Source: Brevundimonas sp. NIBR10 (GTDB taxonomy: Bacteria; Pseudomonadota; Alphaproteobacteria; Caulobacterales; Caulobacteraceae). From it: a stretch of DNA of 64,000 nt. Under the pieces are notes generated by a model. That model was given only the letters and a program-made list of their open reading frames with translations, was not told the DNA's origin and searched no databases. The position numbers were made by a program, and so were the translations under genes. Of this stretch, positions 1-7,091 are shown in pieces. Each line of letters opens with the position of its first letter. Within the stretch, counting starts at the first letter, position 1. The DNA lies in NCBI RefSeq assembly GCF_027912515.1, contig NZ_CP115464.1:2046001-2110000 (forward strand), read 5' to 3'.

Positions 1-126
1 GTCCGCGACGACGTCGCCCCCGGCGATTACGGCGACCCCGGCTGGTACGACCACCCGCCCGGCACGGTCGCCAGCCGGGTCAGCACCGACCGCAACTTCG
101 GCTCGCCGCCCCGCCGCCCGGCCTGA
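1..126 (+). CDS. 3' end of an unidentified protein, probably part of the copper operon
   Basis: The frame is open from base 1 to a TGA at 124-126 and gives the last 41 residues of a protein whose start lies outside the window. The tail contains GDYGDPGWYDHPPGT and ends in an Arg/Pro-rich stretch. I do not recognise the family. It lies 35 bases upstream of a CopC-like gene on the same strand, so it is probably co-transcribed with it and may be a copper-handling protein. That role rests on context only. Confidence 0.6.
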   Translation, partial: VRDDVAPGDYGDPGWYDHPPGTVASRVSTDRNFGSPPRRPA

Positions 127-161
127 GCACGCATCAGCGATTTCATCTCAAGGAGACACCC

Positions 162-689
162 ATGACCAAGACCCTCACCTTTGCCACTGCCGGCCTGTTC
201 GTCGTCCTCGCGGCCGGTGCAGCCAGCGCCCAGACCGCTCCGGCGGCCGACCCCCACGCGGGTCACACCATGCCGGCGGCGGCACCTCAGGTTGCGCCTC
301 AGACGGCCGCGCCCGCCGATCCTCATGCGGGCCATTCCATGCCTGCCGATGCGCACGCGGGTCACGAGATGTCGGCGATGGGGGGCATGGCCGTCCCGGC
401 CCCGACCGGAACCGCTCTGAAGGCCTCCACGCCCGCCGGCGGGGCCATGCTGAACGCCTCGCCGACCGAAATATCCATGACACTGCCGCACGCGATGACG
501 GTGCAGTCGGTCAGTCTGACCAACTCCGCCGGGCAGCGTATCCCGCTGTCGGAGACCCTGTCCGACTCCGCCGTCGACACTGTGACCTCGCCTGTCCCGA
601 CGCTGCCGGCCGGCACCTATACGGTCGCCTGGACCGCTGCCGGAACCGACCACACCATGACCGGCACGTTCGGCTTCATGGTCCACTGA
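162..689 (+). CDS. CopC-domain periplasmic copper-binding protein with His/Met repeats
   Basis: A 175-residue exported protein. Residues 1-23 form a signal peptide ending ASA-Q. Residues 30-75 carry three copies of a D-x-H-A-G-H-x-M repeat (DPHAGHTM, DPHAGHSM, DAHAGHEM), a pattern suited to binding Cu(I)/Cu(II). Residues 87-175 look like a CopC beta-sandwich: P-A-G-G-A-M-L near the start and GTYTVAWTAAG plus GTFGFMV at the end. CopC proteins bind copper in the periplasm and usually work with CopD. AAGGAG at 151-156 precedes the ATG. It converges with a separate copC-copD pair at 2872-4160, so there are two CopC-type proteins here. The family is well supported; the metal is inferred. Confidence 0.85.
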   Translation: MTKTLTFATAGLFVVLAAGAASAQTAPAADPHAGHTMPAAAPQVAPQTAAPADPHAGHSMPADAHAGHEMSAMGGMAVPAPTGTALKASTPAGGAMLNASPTEISMTLPHAMTVQSVSLTNSAGQRIPLSETLSDSAVDTVTSPVPTLPAGTYTVAWTAAGTDHTMTGTFGFMVH

Positions 690-725
690 GTGTAGCGTTC
701 CAACCTCAACATCACGGAGACGACC

Positions 726-941
726 ATGACCCGAACCCAGAAGACCCTCGTCCTCGCCGGGTCCCTGACCTTGCTCAGCGCTGGGACGGCCTTCGCCGCC
801 GAGGCGTGCTGCTGTGAAAAGATGAAGTCAGAAGGTGCGATGGACCACACCATGACGATGCCCGCACCGGCACCGGCACCGGCACCGGCACCTGCTCCGG
901 AGCCAACTCCACAACCGGCCCCGGCTCCCACCGTCGACTGA
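726..941 (+). CDS. small exported Cys-rich protein with Pro-Ala tail
   Basis: A 71-residue protein with a clear signal peptide (residues 1-24, ending AFA-A). The mature part starts with a CCC cluster (EACCCEKM), then DHTMTM, then an alternating Pro-Ala tail encoded by a run of GCACCG repeats around 861-897. The Cys cluster and the His/Met residues suggest soft-metal binding. GGAG at 717-720 precedes the ATG. It sits between the CopC-like gene and an NTF2-like gene in one direction, consistent with an operon. I know no named family for it. The hexanucleotide repeat could vary in length between strains. Confidence 0.75.
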   Translation: MTRTQKTLVLAGSLTLLSAGTAFAAEACCCEKMKSEGAMDHTMTMPAPAPAPAPAPAPEPTPQPAPAPTVD

Positions 942-1009
942 GAGACGTCAATCACGCTGAACCGTTCGTCGCGGACGTCGGCGGAATGACCCACCGATCT
1001 GGAGTTTCC

Positions 1010-1501
1010 ATGCCTCGCTCTCTCGTCGTTGCCGCCCTCGCTGCCATGCTGCTTTCATCCACGGCAGGCGCGGCGGGAGCCCAGGTCGGTTCTGGGTCGG
1101 CCGGTGCCGTTTCATCCGAAGCGTCCGAAGCCGCTGCGGTCGTCGATGCCTTTCACGCTGCGTTGAAAGCTAATGAGACGGACAAGGCTCTAGCCTTGCT
1201 GGCCGAAGATGTGATGGTCCTCGAGGAGGGCGGCGCGGAACGTTCGCGCGATGAATACGCTGCCCATCACCTTGAGGCAGACGCCTCATTCGCTGCCGTA
1301 ACGGAGGCGAAGACAACACGCCGCGCGGGCTGGGCCGACGGCGCGGTAGCCTGGGTGACGAGCGAAGGCCGGACCACCGGTCTGGCCGGTGATCGAACCA
1401 TCGACCGCCTGACCGTCGAGACCATGGTGCTGAAGCGCGGACCCGACGGCTGGCGCATCCAGCACATCCACTGGTCCTCGCGCGCCGCCCCCGCCGCATG
1501 A
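1010..1501 (+). CDS. exported SnoaL/NTF2-like (DUF4440-type) protein
   Basis: A protein of 163 residues from the ATG at 1010, preceded by GGAG at 1001-1004. An upstream in-frame ATG at 986 has no such site. Residues 1-25 form a signal peptide. The rest fits an NTF2-like cone fold: an early helix (VVDAFHAALKANETDKALALLAEDVMVLEEGG), a central part with H-H, and a final strand WRIQHIHWSS. Such domains often bind small ligands or act as accessory exported proteins; no catalytic function can be assigned. It is the last gene of the plus-strand group and ends 4 bases before the convergent sigma factor gene. Confidence 0.8.
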   Translation: MPRSLVVAALAAMLLSSTAGAAGAQVGSGSAGAVSSEASEAAAVVDAFHAALKANETDKALALLAEDVMVLEEGGAERSRDEYAAHHLEADASFAAVTEAKTTRRAGWADGAVAWVTSEGRTTGLAGDRTIDRLTVETMVLKRGPDGWRIQHIHWSSRAAPAA

Positions 1502-1505
1502 GGCA

Positions 1506-2099
1506 TCACGCCCTTTCGAAGAACGCTTCCATCTGTGCGACTAGCGCCTTGCGCGCGCGATAGAGGCGCGTCTCCACCGCCTTGGGCGAGACGCCCATGA
1601 CGGCGGCGGCCTCGGCGGTGCTCAGGCCGTCCAGCGCGGTCAGGATCAGGGGCGTCTTCAGCGCATCCGACAAGGTTGAAAGTGCGCGGTCGAGCGCTCG
1701 TAACGCCTGAGTGTCCTGAGCCTGGGTCTCGGCGGACGGGGCGTCACTGGCAACCTCAATCAAACCGGCTTCGGTGCCGGGCCTCGTCCCGAAGATCAGC
1801 CGTCGAACGGTGGCCCGGCGTCCATGATCCCGGCATTTGTTCAGGGCGATGGCGCGAAGCCAGGTGGTGAAGGCGCGGTTCGGGTCGTACCGGCCCAGCG
1901 CCGACCAGGCCGAGACGAACGTCTGTTGCGTCAGGTCATAGGCGTCGTCGGCGTCGCCGACATAGCGACGACAGAAGCGGTAGATGCCGTCCTTGTGCCG
2001 CCGCATCAGGACCCCGAACGCACGCGTGTCGCCACTCGCCGCCGCGACAGCGAGCCGGGCATCGTCGTCGGTCCCCGCCTGATCGACCTCGGACGTCAC
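1506..2099 (-). CDS. ECF-type RNA polymerase sigma factor, CnrH-like position
   Basis: A protein of 197 residues starting at a GTG (2099-2097) that overlaps the TGA of the upstream gene. Sigma region 2 is visible as DGIYRFCRRYVGDADDAYDLTQQTFVSAW. Region 4 is visible as LSTAEAAAVMGVSPKAVETRLYRARKAL, a helix-turn-helix for -35 recognition. The two preceding genes are a small one-TM protein and a periplasmic Metal_resist-type sensor, the same order as cnrY-cnrX-cnrH of Cupriavidus. The inferred role is metal-responsive transcription, released when the membrane anti-sigma lets go. Targets are not shown by the sequence; the neighbouring cop genes or the czc operon at 49902-55654 are candidates. 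Confidence 0.88.
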   Translation of the reverse strand: MTSEVDQAGTDDDARLAVAAASGDTRAFGVLMRRHKDGIYRFCRRYVGDADDAYDLTQQTFVSAWSALGRYDPNRAFTTWLRAIALNKCRDHGRRATVRRLIFGTRPGTEAGLIEVASDAPSAETQAQDTQALRALDRALSTLSDALKTPLILTALDGLSTAEAAAVMGVSPKAVETRLYRARKALVAQMEAFFERA

Positions 2100-2536
2100 C
2101 GCTCCTGTTCGGTCAGGGACGCCGTCACCGTCCGATCGAACCGGACCTGCTGCTCGGGCGTCAGCACGTCGCGCATCTCGAACACATGCAGGATAGTCTG
2201 TTCCTGGAGTTCGCCCATCGCGCCGTGAAAGCGGTTGATCGCGGCTTGGGCTTCCGGTCCATAGGACTTGTCGGCCTCGATGGCGCCGGCCAGTTGGCGG
2301 TTTGCAGCCTGCATCTCCTGCTCCAGCGCCACGCGGCGGATGGCGAACCGGGCCTCGGCGGCATCGATGCGAGTCAGCTGCTCCGCTGTCAGGCCGAGTT
2401 CGTCGTGGACCAGCTGATGCAACGACGACGTCTGTTCGCGATGGGACAGCCAGTGCACCGCGCACGCTGCGCCGATCGCCCCGGCGATGACCGCCAGCAC
2501 GATGCTGAGGATCAGATACCGCTTCGTCGCGCTCAC
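2096..2536 (-). CDS. periplasmic metal-sensor protein, CnrX/Metal_resist type
   Basis: A protein of 146 residues from a GTG (2536-2534) overlapping the stop of the preceding gene. It has one N-terminal membrane anchor (residues about 6-26, LILSIVLAVIAGAIGAACAV), then a helical periplasmic domain with HREQTSSLHQLVHDELGLTAEQ, long charged helices and HVFEMRDVLTPEQQ. That layout matches the heavy-metal-resistance (CnrX/Spy-like) helical hairpin family. In Cnr systems this protein senses metal and tunes the anti-sigma factor. Histidines at HWLSH, SLHQLVH and ILHVFEM are possible ligands. Its place between a one-TM protein and an ECF sigma gene supports the sensor role. Confidence 0.82.
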   Translation of the reverse strand: MSATKRYLILSIVLAVIAGAIGAACAVHWLSHREQTSSLHQLVHDELGLTAEQLTRIDAAEARFAIRRVALEQEMQAANRQLAGAIEADKSYGPEAQAAINRFHGAMGELQEQTILHVFEMRDVLTPEQQVRFDRTVTASLTEQER

Positions 2537-2814
2537 GCGTGGTCCGCCAGCAGGGTCGAGGGGGCGAGGGGAGAGTGTGCCGAGAAGACCGACATCTCGC
2601 TCGGCCGGTCGAAGGAGGCCATGGCGAAGGTGCCCGTGACCACCCCTACGACCAGCGCGGCCGAGACGGCGGCCCACTGGATGGGCCGGAGGCCTCGCGT
2701 GGACATCGCGGGACGCGCGTCGATCATGCGCCAGACCTCCCGATCCAGACCGGACAGATCGCGACCGGTCGGCGCGCCGGCCAGTGCCGTCAGATGTCGA
2801 TCCAGAGGTGTCAT
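2533..2814 (-). CDS. one-TM anti-sigma factor, CnrY-like
   Basis: A 93-residue protein. The cytoplasmic N-terminal half (LTALAGAPTGRDLSGLDREVWRMI) has the D-L-x-x-L-x-x-x-V-W pattern seen in short ECF anti-sigma factors. A membrane helix follows at about residues 45-66 (IQWAAVSAALVVGVVTGTFAM), then a short periplasmic tail. It is translationally coupled (GTGA) to the CnrX-like sensor and through it to the ECF sigma gene. The anti-sigma role follows from size, topology and order. Sequence similarity to named families is weak. Confidence 0.75.
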   Translation of the reverse strand: MTPLDRHLTALAGAPTGRDLSGLDREVWRMIDARPAMSTRGLRPIQWAAVSAALVVGVVTGTFAMASFDRPSEMSVFSAHSPLAPSTLLADHA

Positions 2815-2871
2815 CGTGTTGGTCCGCGCGTCCTCGCCCCGATCAGTATACGCAACATCGGTGTGAGACCC

Positions 2872-3789
2872 TCACCCGCCCGACAGGGGCGCGATCCGGC
2901 CCATGGCTGCGACCGCCAGAAGAACGAGAACGCCCAGCGCGGTCTCGACGCCGACGCTGATCTTCAGCCTGGACAGGGACGGGGCCGATGCGAGGTCCAG
3001 CCGCTCCAGACGCGGTACCAAAACGAACCGGTTGGCGGCGGCGAGCCCGAGCATGGCAGCGAACAGGGCGATCTTTGCGATCAGGATTTGACCATAAGGA
3101 TGGCTCGCCGTCTGCCCGATCCGATCCACGCCGACGAGGAACGCGCTGTTGATCAGGCCGGTGATCACGATGACCAACACTGATGCTGTGCCAAGGGCGG
3201 AGAAGGCCTTGAGGTCGGCCCCGACCAAGACTGCTTTCTGAGCGGCTGATGCGTGCGCGAGGGCTCCGGTCAGGGCCACGAGGGCTCCGATCCAGATCGC
3301 AGCGGCCACCAGGTGGAGAACGTCGGAGATCAGATGAGTGAGTGCCCACAACCCCTCAGTCGCCGCGCCATGGCCGGACCAGGCAAAACTGGCGACGATC
3401 ACACCCCCGATGAGGGTGAGCGCCAGTTGCCTCGTCGTCCTGTCGGGCATGAAGAGAAGGACCAGCAGGCAGACGGCCGTCAGCACCAATCGAGCCCCGA
3501 GCGCCACGCCGACCTGGAGACCGGTCAGCACTGACCAAACGGCTTCGACGTCCAGCGCGTCCGCCAGGGTGCCGTACATGTTCACGGTCAGGGCCACGGT
3601 CGCCGCCAACGCCGCGATCAGAAGACCCAGCGCGCTGGTAATCAGGGTGAGCCGAAAGGGTGTACGAGTCCTTCCCGACGCCTTCCATGCCTTGCGGCGA
3701 TAGACGGCGAAAGCGGCCAGGCCGAACAAGACAAGGCCACAGCCGTACTGAGCCAGGCGGATCAGAACCTCCACCCAGGCGGGCACCAT
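2872..3789 (-). CDS. copD: CopD-family copper resistance membrane protein
   Basis: A protein of 305 residues from the ATG at 3789, two bases after the copC stop. It is hydrophobic, with about eight membrane helices, and carries the CopD-type features GHGAATEGLWALTHLISDVLHLVAAAIWIGALVAL and SHPYGQILIAKIALFAAMLGLAAANRFVLVPRL. CopD works with CopC to move copper across the inner membrane. An upstream in-frame ATG would add 22 residues overlapping copC and is less likely. The CnrY-like gene begins 57 bases downstream on the same strand, so sensing and resistance genes could be one transcript. Confidence 0.9.
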   Translation of the reverse strand: MVPAWVEVLIRLAQYGCGLVLFGLAAFAVYRRKAWKASGRTRTPFRLTLITSALGLLIAALAATVALTVNMYGTLADALDVEAVWSVLTGLQVGVALGARLVLTAVCLLVLLFMPDRTTRQLALTLIGGVIVASFAWSGHGAATEGLWALTHLISDVLHLVAAAIWIGALVALTGALAHASAAQKAVLVGADLKAFSALGTASVLVIVITGLINSAFLVGVDRIGQTASHPYGQILIAKIALFAAMLGLAAANRFVLVPRLERLDLASAPSLSRLKISVGVETALGVLVLLAVAAMGRIAPLSGG

Positions 3790-3791
3790 GA

Positions 3792-4160
3792 TCAGCGTAC
3801 CGTGAAGCCGTAGTCGCCCTGCATCCTGTGGCCATCGGCCGACACGATCCGCCACTCGACGCGGTAGGCACCCGGTGTCAGCGGTCGGGTCAGCGTCGCC
3901 GTCAGGGTGCGGCTGTCCGAGCCGACTGCGCTCTCGCCGGCGACCGTTTGCCCCGAGGCGGAAACGACTTGCACGGTCGAGAAGCGGGTCTCGACATGGG
4001 CACTGAACGTCAGCTGGACGCGCTGGAGCGGCGCGACCGTCGTATCTTTGGCAGGGTTGGCGCGCACGAGGGCGGCGTGAGCAAAGGCCGGGGTCGCGGT
4101 GGCAGCGACGATGGCCGCGGCGCTCACAAGGCCCAGGGCTGTGCGTGTGAAATCGACCAT
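3792..4160 (-). CDS. copC: CopC copper-binding periplasmic protein
   Basis: A protein of 122 residues from the ATG at 4160, preceded by GAGGAGAG on the minus strand. The signal peptide ends AFA-H, leaving an N-terminal HAALVRANPAKD typical of CopC, where the first His is a Cu(II) ligand. The domain ends with the classic GAYRVEWRIVSADGHRMQGDYGFTV. It is coupled to copD by a 2-base gap. Unlike the CopC-like protein at 162-689, it lacks a His/Met repeat and keeps the canonical amino-terminal His and SADGH site. Confidence 0.92.
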   Translation of the reverse strand: MVDFTRTALGLVSAAAIVAATATPAFAHAALVRANPAKDTTVAPLQRVQLTFSAHVETRFSTVQVVSASGQTVAGESAVGSDSRTLTATLTRPLTPGAYRVEWRIVSADGHRMQGDYGFTVR

Positions 4161-4467
4161 CAAACTCTCCTCGGGTAGCGAAGTCCGCCGCTCATGGTGG
4201 ATACGTTCCAAACGCCATTGTCCCTCGGCGATATCTCCATCGCGTCCGTGACTGGATCCTCGCCGCCATGACAAGGCATATGCCGGGACCCTCGGATGTC
4301 CGCAACGGGTCGGAGAAGGTCCTAACGTGCCGGCTTTCGACCGGATTTTTCAGCCGTGATTAGGCGTGATGAAGTCTGTATGAATGTCGTTTTCCGGCAC
4401 TCAGTGAGTGAGCGCACTTGCCCCGGAACCGAACTTGGAGCGATCGATCCTCGCGGCAGCGTAGGGT

Positions 4468-4704
4468 ATGTTGCCGCCACACATCGGGGGCGAAACTGGA
4501 TGCCGACATTTACGGTGCCCAGGCAATGGCTGTGGCGTTGGCTGTATTAGGCCCCTCGACCGAGACGTGCGTGCCCACGCCGTCGATCTTGCCGACCAGG
4601 CCAGGCACCTCGTCGGGTTGGCGAAGGCTGGTGAAGCGACCACGCTGCCCGCGATAGCGAACGATCTCGAAGCCATGGCCACGCAAACCAGGGGATGCCA
4701 TTGA
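4468..4704 (+). CDS. possible small protein or gene remnant, unidentified
   Basis: An open frame of 78 residues. The second half reads as a plausible amphipathic helix (DRDVRAHAVDLADQARHLVGLAKAG) with mostly G/C third codon positions, unlike the first half. There is no recognisable ribosome site at 4468, so the real 5' end may be lost. No family is recognised. The opposite strand also has open frames, so this is a low-confidence call. Confidence 0.25.
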   Translation: MLPPHIGGETGCRHLRCPGNGCGVGCIRPLDRDVRAHAVDLADQARHLVGLAKAGEATTLPAIANDLEAMATQTRGCH

Positions 4705-4940
4705 AGTCCTCGGCAGTCGCGGTGTTTAGTCGATCATCCTTGCCTTTCCTCGGCGGAGTGGCCGGGCAGTGTCCAAGGGCGAAATCGATGGCGTCGATAT
4801 CGACCCTCGCATTGCGAAAACTAGTCACGGCAACCGACCAAATACAGCACCCGCATGGCCTCTAAGGGCATCGGCCAGCCTCAAGCCGGGGCGACCCACC
4901 CCCTTCGCAGTCTGGGCGGATGGCGCTGTTTGAGCTGAGG

Positions 4941-5007
4941 TGATGGTGTGGACGACCTCCACCTGACTGGATTTTCTGGGATGTCGTCATCCAGGACATG
5001 ACGTCAG
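4941..5007 (+). repeat. solo copy of an IS3-type terminal sequence
   Basis: This 67-base stretch begins TGATGGTGTGGACGACCTCC and is nearly identical to 14343-14409, where it leads into an IS3-type orfA. No transposase sequence follows it here, so it looks like a leftover IS end. Confidence 0.7.
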
Positions 5008-5213
5008 GGCCTTTCCAACTTTGCGCGCTTTGACGTGGGACGCGTCGAAAGTTCGACCTGCGCCATACCTGCATGACGAGCCGGGTCGAACCTCCACACG
5101 AGTGACGACAAAGGGCACGACCTTGGCTGCTACCAGCGCAGTGCCGCTGTCGGGAGGCCGTGGCGTTTCACCATTCTGGCTCCCCCATTCGTTGGCGTGG
5201 ACGAGCCTCGCGC

Positions 5214-6918
5214 TTAATCCGGCTCGGAATGCTGAGGACGGGAGACCGGGTCGAGGGCCAAGATGATGTCGGCTTCGAACCCGGTCGTTGGGTATCTAAG
5301 CTCAGCCCTTTGGGCCGTCGACGCAATCAGGCGGGATCCGAACCCCTGCCGGTCAGGGGATGAGACAGGGGGGCCGCCCGACTCGCGCCAAGACACCTTG
5401 AGAACAGCCTCGCTGACCGACCATGTCACTCGCACGCACCCTTCGCTGGAACTGAGGGCACCGTACTTCGAGGCGTTCGTTCCGAGCTCGTGGGCGACGA
5501 GGCCCAGCGCAAGCACTGTTTCAGGGGGTGCCCAGACGTTGGGACCTTCCAGGACGACTTGGGCTGGATCGAACCGCCCGAACTCGGCGTCCAGCACGCT
5601 TCTAACGTCAACACTTTCCCAGCCCTCTGCAGTCAGCAGATTGTGCGTGGCGGATAGCGACAGGAGACGCGCTTCGAACGCTGATACGAACGCGTTTGGG
5701 TCGGCTGCTCGTCGCGCCGTCAGACGCGCCATAGATAGGACAGTGGCCAGCGTGTTTTTTACTCGGTGATTGAGTTCATTGACGAGGATTCGTTGCCGGG
5801 CCTCGCTCTTTGCCAAGGCCACAAAAGCCTGTCGGTGCATTGTGACGTCTTGGATTGTACCGACCAATCGCTGGGCTGTGCCCCGCGCATCCCGCAGCAT
5901 CTGGCCACGCACTTCGAGCCATCGTCCGTCACGCATTTCATAGTCGGCGCTGTAATCTGTACCGTCAGCGATGGCCTCATCCAGCAGTCGGCTTCGGTTT
6001 GCAGCACTGTCCGGCGTCAACAGCATTGGCACTTGGGCCTGACTGAACGGTTCATCGGGCGCTAGCCCAAGCAGACCTCGTCCCTCCTCCGATAAGCGCA
6101 GGCGGCGGCGGACGACATCCATCTCCCAATAGCCCAGTCGCCCCCCCCCGTAGGGCGAGGCGAAGCGCTTGCTTCTGATCCACCAGGCTGGCACCTATTC
6201 CTAGGAAGAGCAGCAAAAGCGTCAATCCGGCGACGCCAAAAGCGAGCCACAACGGCTGAATGCCCTGCGGCCCGGCCGCGCCTTGGATCGGGGTCAGGCG
6301 AACCGCCGCCATCGCCGTATAGTGCATAGAGACGATGCCAGCGCCCAGCACTGCAGCTGCGACGACCTGGAGCCGGTGCCGGTAGTCATTTCTGGCGAAC
6401 CATAAGGCCGCGATCGATGCCGTAAGCGCGACGGCGATCGACGCTAAGACCCAGACCGGGCTATAGCCAACTACGGCCGCCGTCCGCAGGGCCGCCATCC
6501 CGACGTAATGCATCCCGCCGATGCTTAGCCCCATGATGACGCCGCTGCCGGTCAAGCGGGTGAGGGCCTTTCCGGGCTGCGCGCAGACGGTAAAGGCAAC
6601 AGCGGTTCCTGCCATAGCCAAAGCGAGTGAGCCGAGGGTTAGGCCGAAATCGTAGGAGACCGGCGACCCGGGATCGAAACCCAGCATCGCAACGAAATGC
6701 ATCGACCAGATGCTTACGCCCATGGCCACCGCCGAGAGCGTGACCCACTGCGCCTGCACGGTCCCGTCGTGGAGTCTCGCCCTGCGGAAGAGGTCGAGCG
6801 CAGTCCACGAACCGAACACGGCAAGGCCGGTCGCTAGCAGCAGAAAGATATGGTCGTTATGGTGCGGCACGCGGAACCTGTCCCTGAGAATCCACGAGTT
6901 AGCGGAGGCTCCAGGCAA
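5214..6918 (-). pseudogene. MHYT-PAS-HWE sensor histidine kinase, frameshifted at a nine-base C/G tract
   Basis: Two abutting frames make one protein. The upstream frame (6918 to about 6150) is an MHYT sensor with several membrane helices and the motifs WSMHFVAM, GGMHYVGM and VSMHYTAM, whose His/Met residues are thought to bind copper in this family. The downstream frame (about 6146 to 5214) carries a PAS domain (GYWEMDVVRRRLRLSEEG ... GTIQDVT) and an HWE/HisKA_2 kinase with ELNHRVKNTL and a GHATPase region (LVAHELGTNASKYGALS). They join at nine consecutive C on the plus strand (6141-6149). Removing one base (eight C) restores a single frame. This is either a phase-variable tract, a real mutation or an indel error. 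Metal sensing would suit the copper neighbourhood. Confidence 0.8.
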
Positions 6919-7091
6919 AAACCACCTCCGGATTCGTGGTTGTACCGCAAGACCGACTCCGGCTGGCTGACCACCCTTTCCTGCTGCCCAGATAGTCCGC
7001 TTGGCACCAGCGACACCAAGGTCCGATTTCAGGCCCGTGAAAGACCGATGCCGGGGAAACTCGGCTGCAAGCGAAAAGCAAGGTGAGAAGA

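Larger units (their letters stand above)
4161..5213. other. gene-poor region with an IS-related repeat
   Basis: About 1 kb between copC and a broken kinase gene. It holds one weak coding candidate (4468-4704) and a 67-base sequence (4941-5007) closely matching the end of the IS3 relic at 14343. No other convincing gene or structured RNA was seen. The copC promoter should lie just upstream of 4160 but no clear boxes were recognised. Confidence 0.5.

Noticed and set aside
861..897. Short tandem repeats that might suggest a CRISPR or satellite
   Set aside because: They are GCACCG units coding for Pro-Ala in a small exported protein, with no spacers.
2860..2877. Inverted repeat at the copD stop as a terminator or operator
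   Set aside because: The arms (GGTGTGAG and CTCACCC) are imperfect and short, with no T tract.
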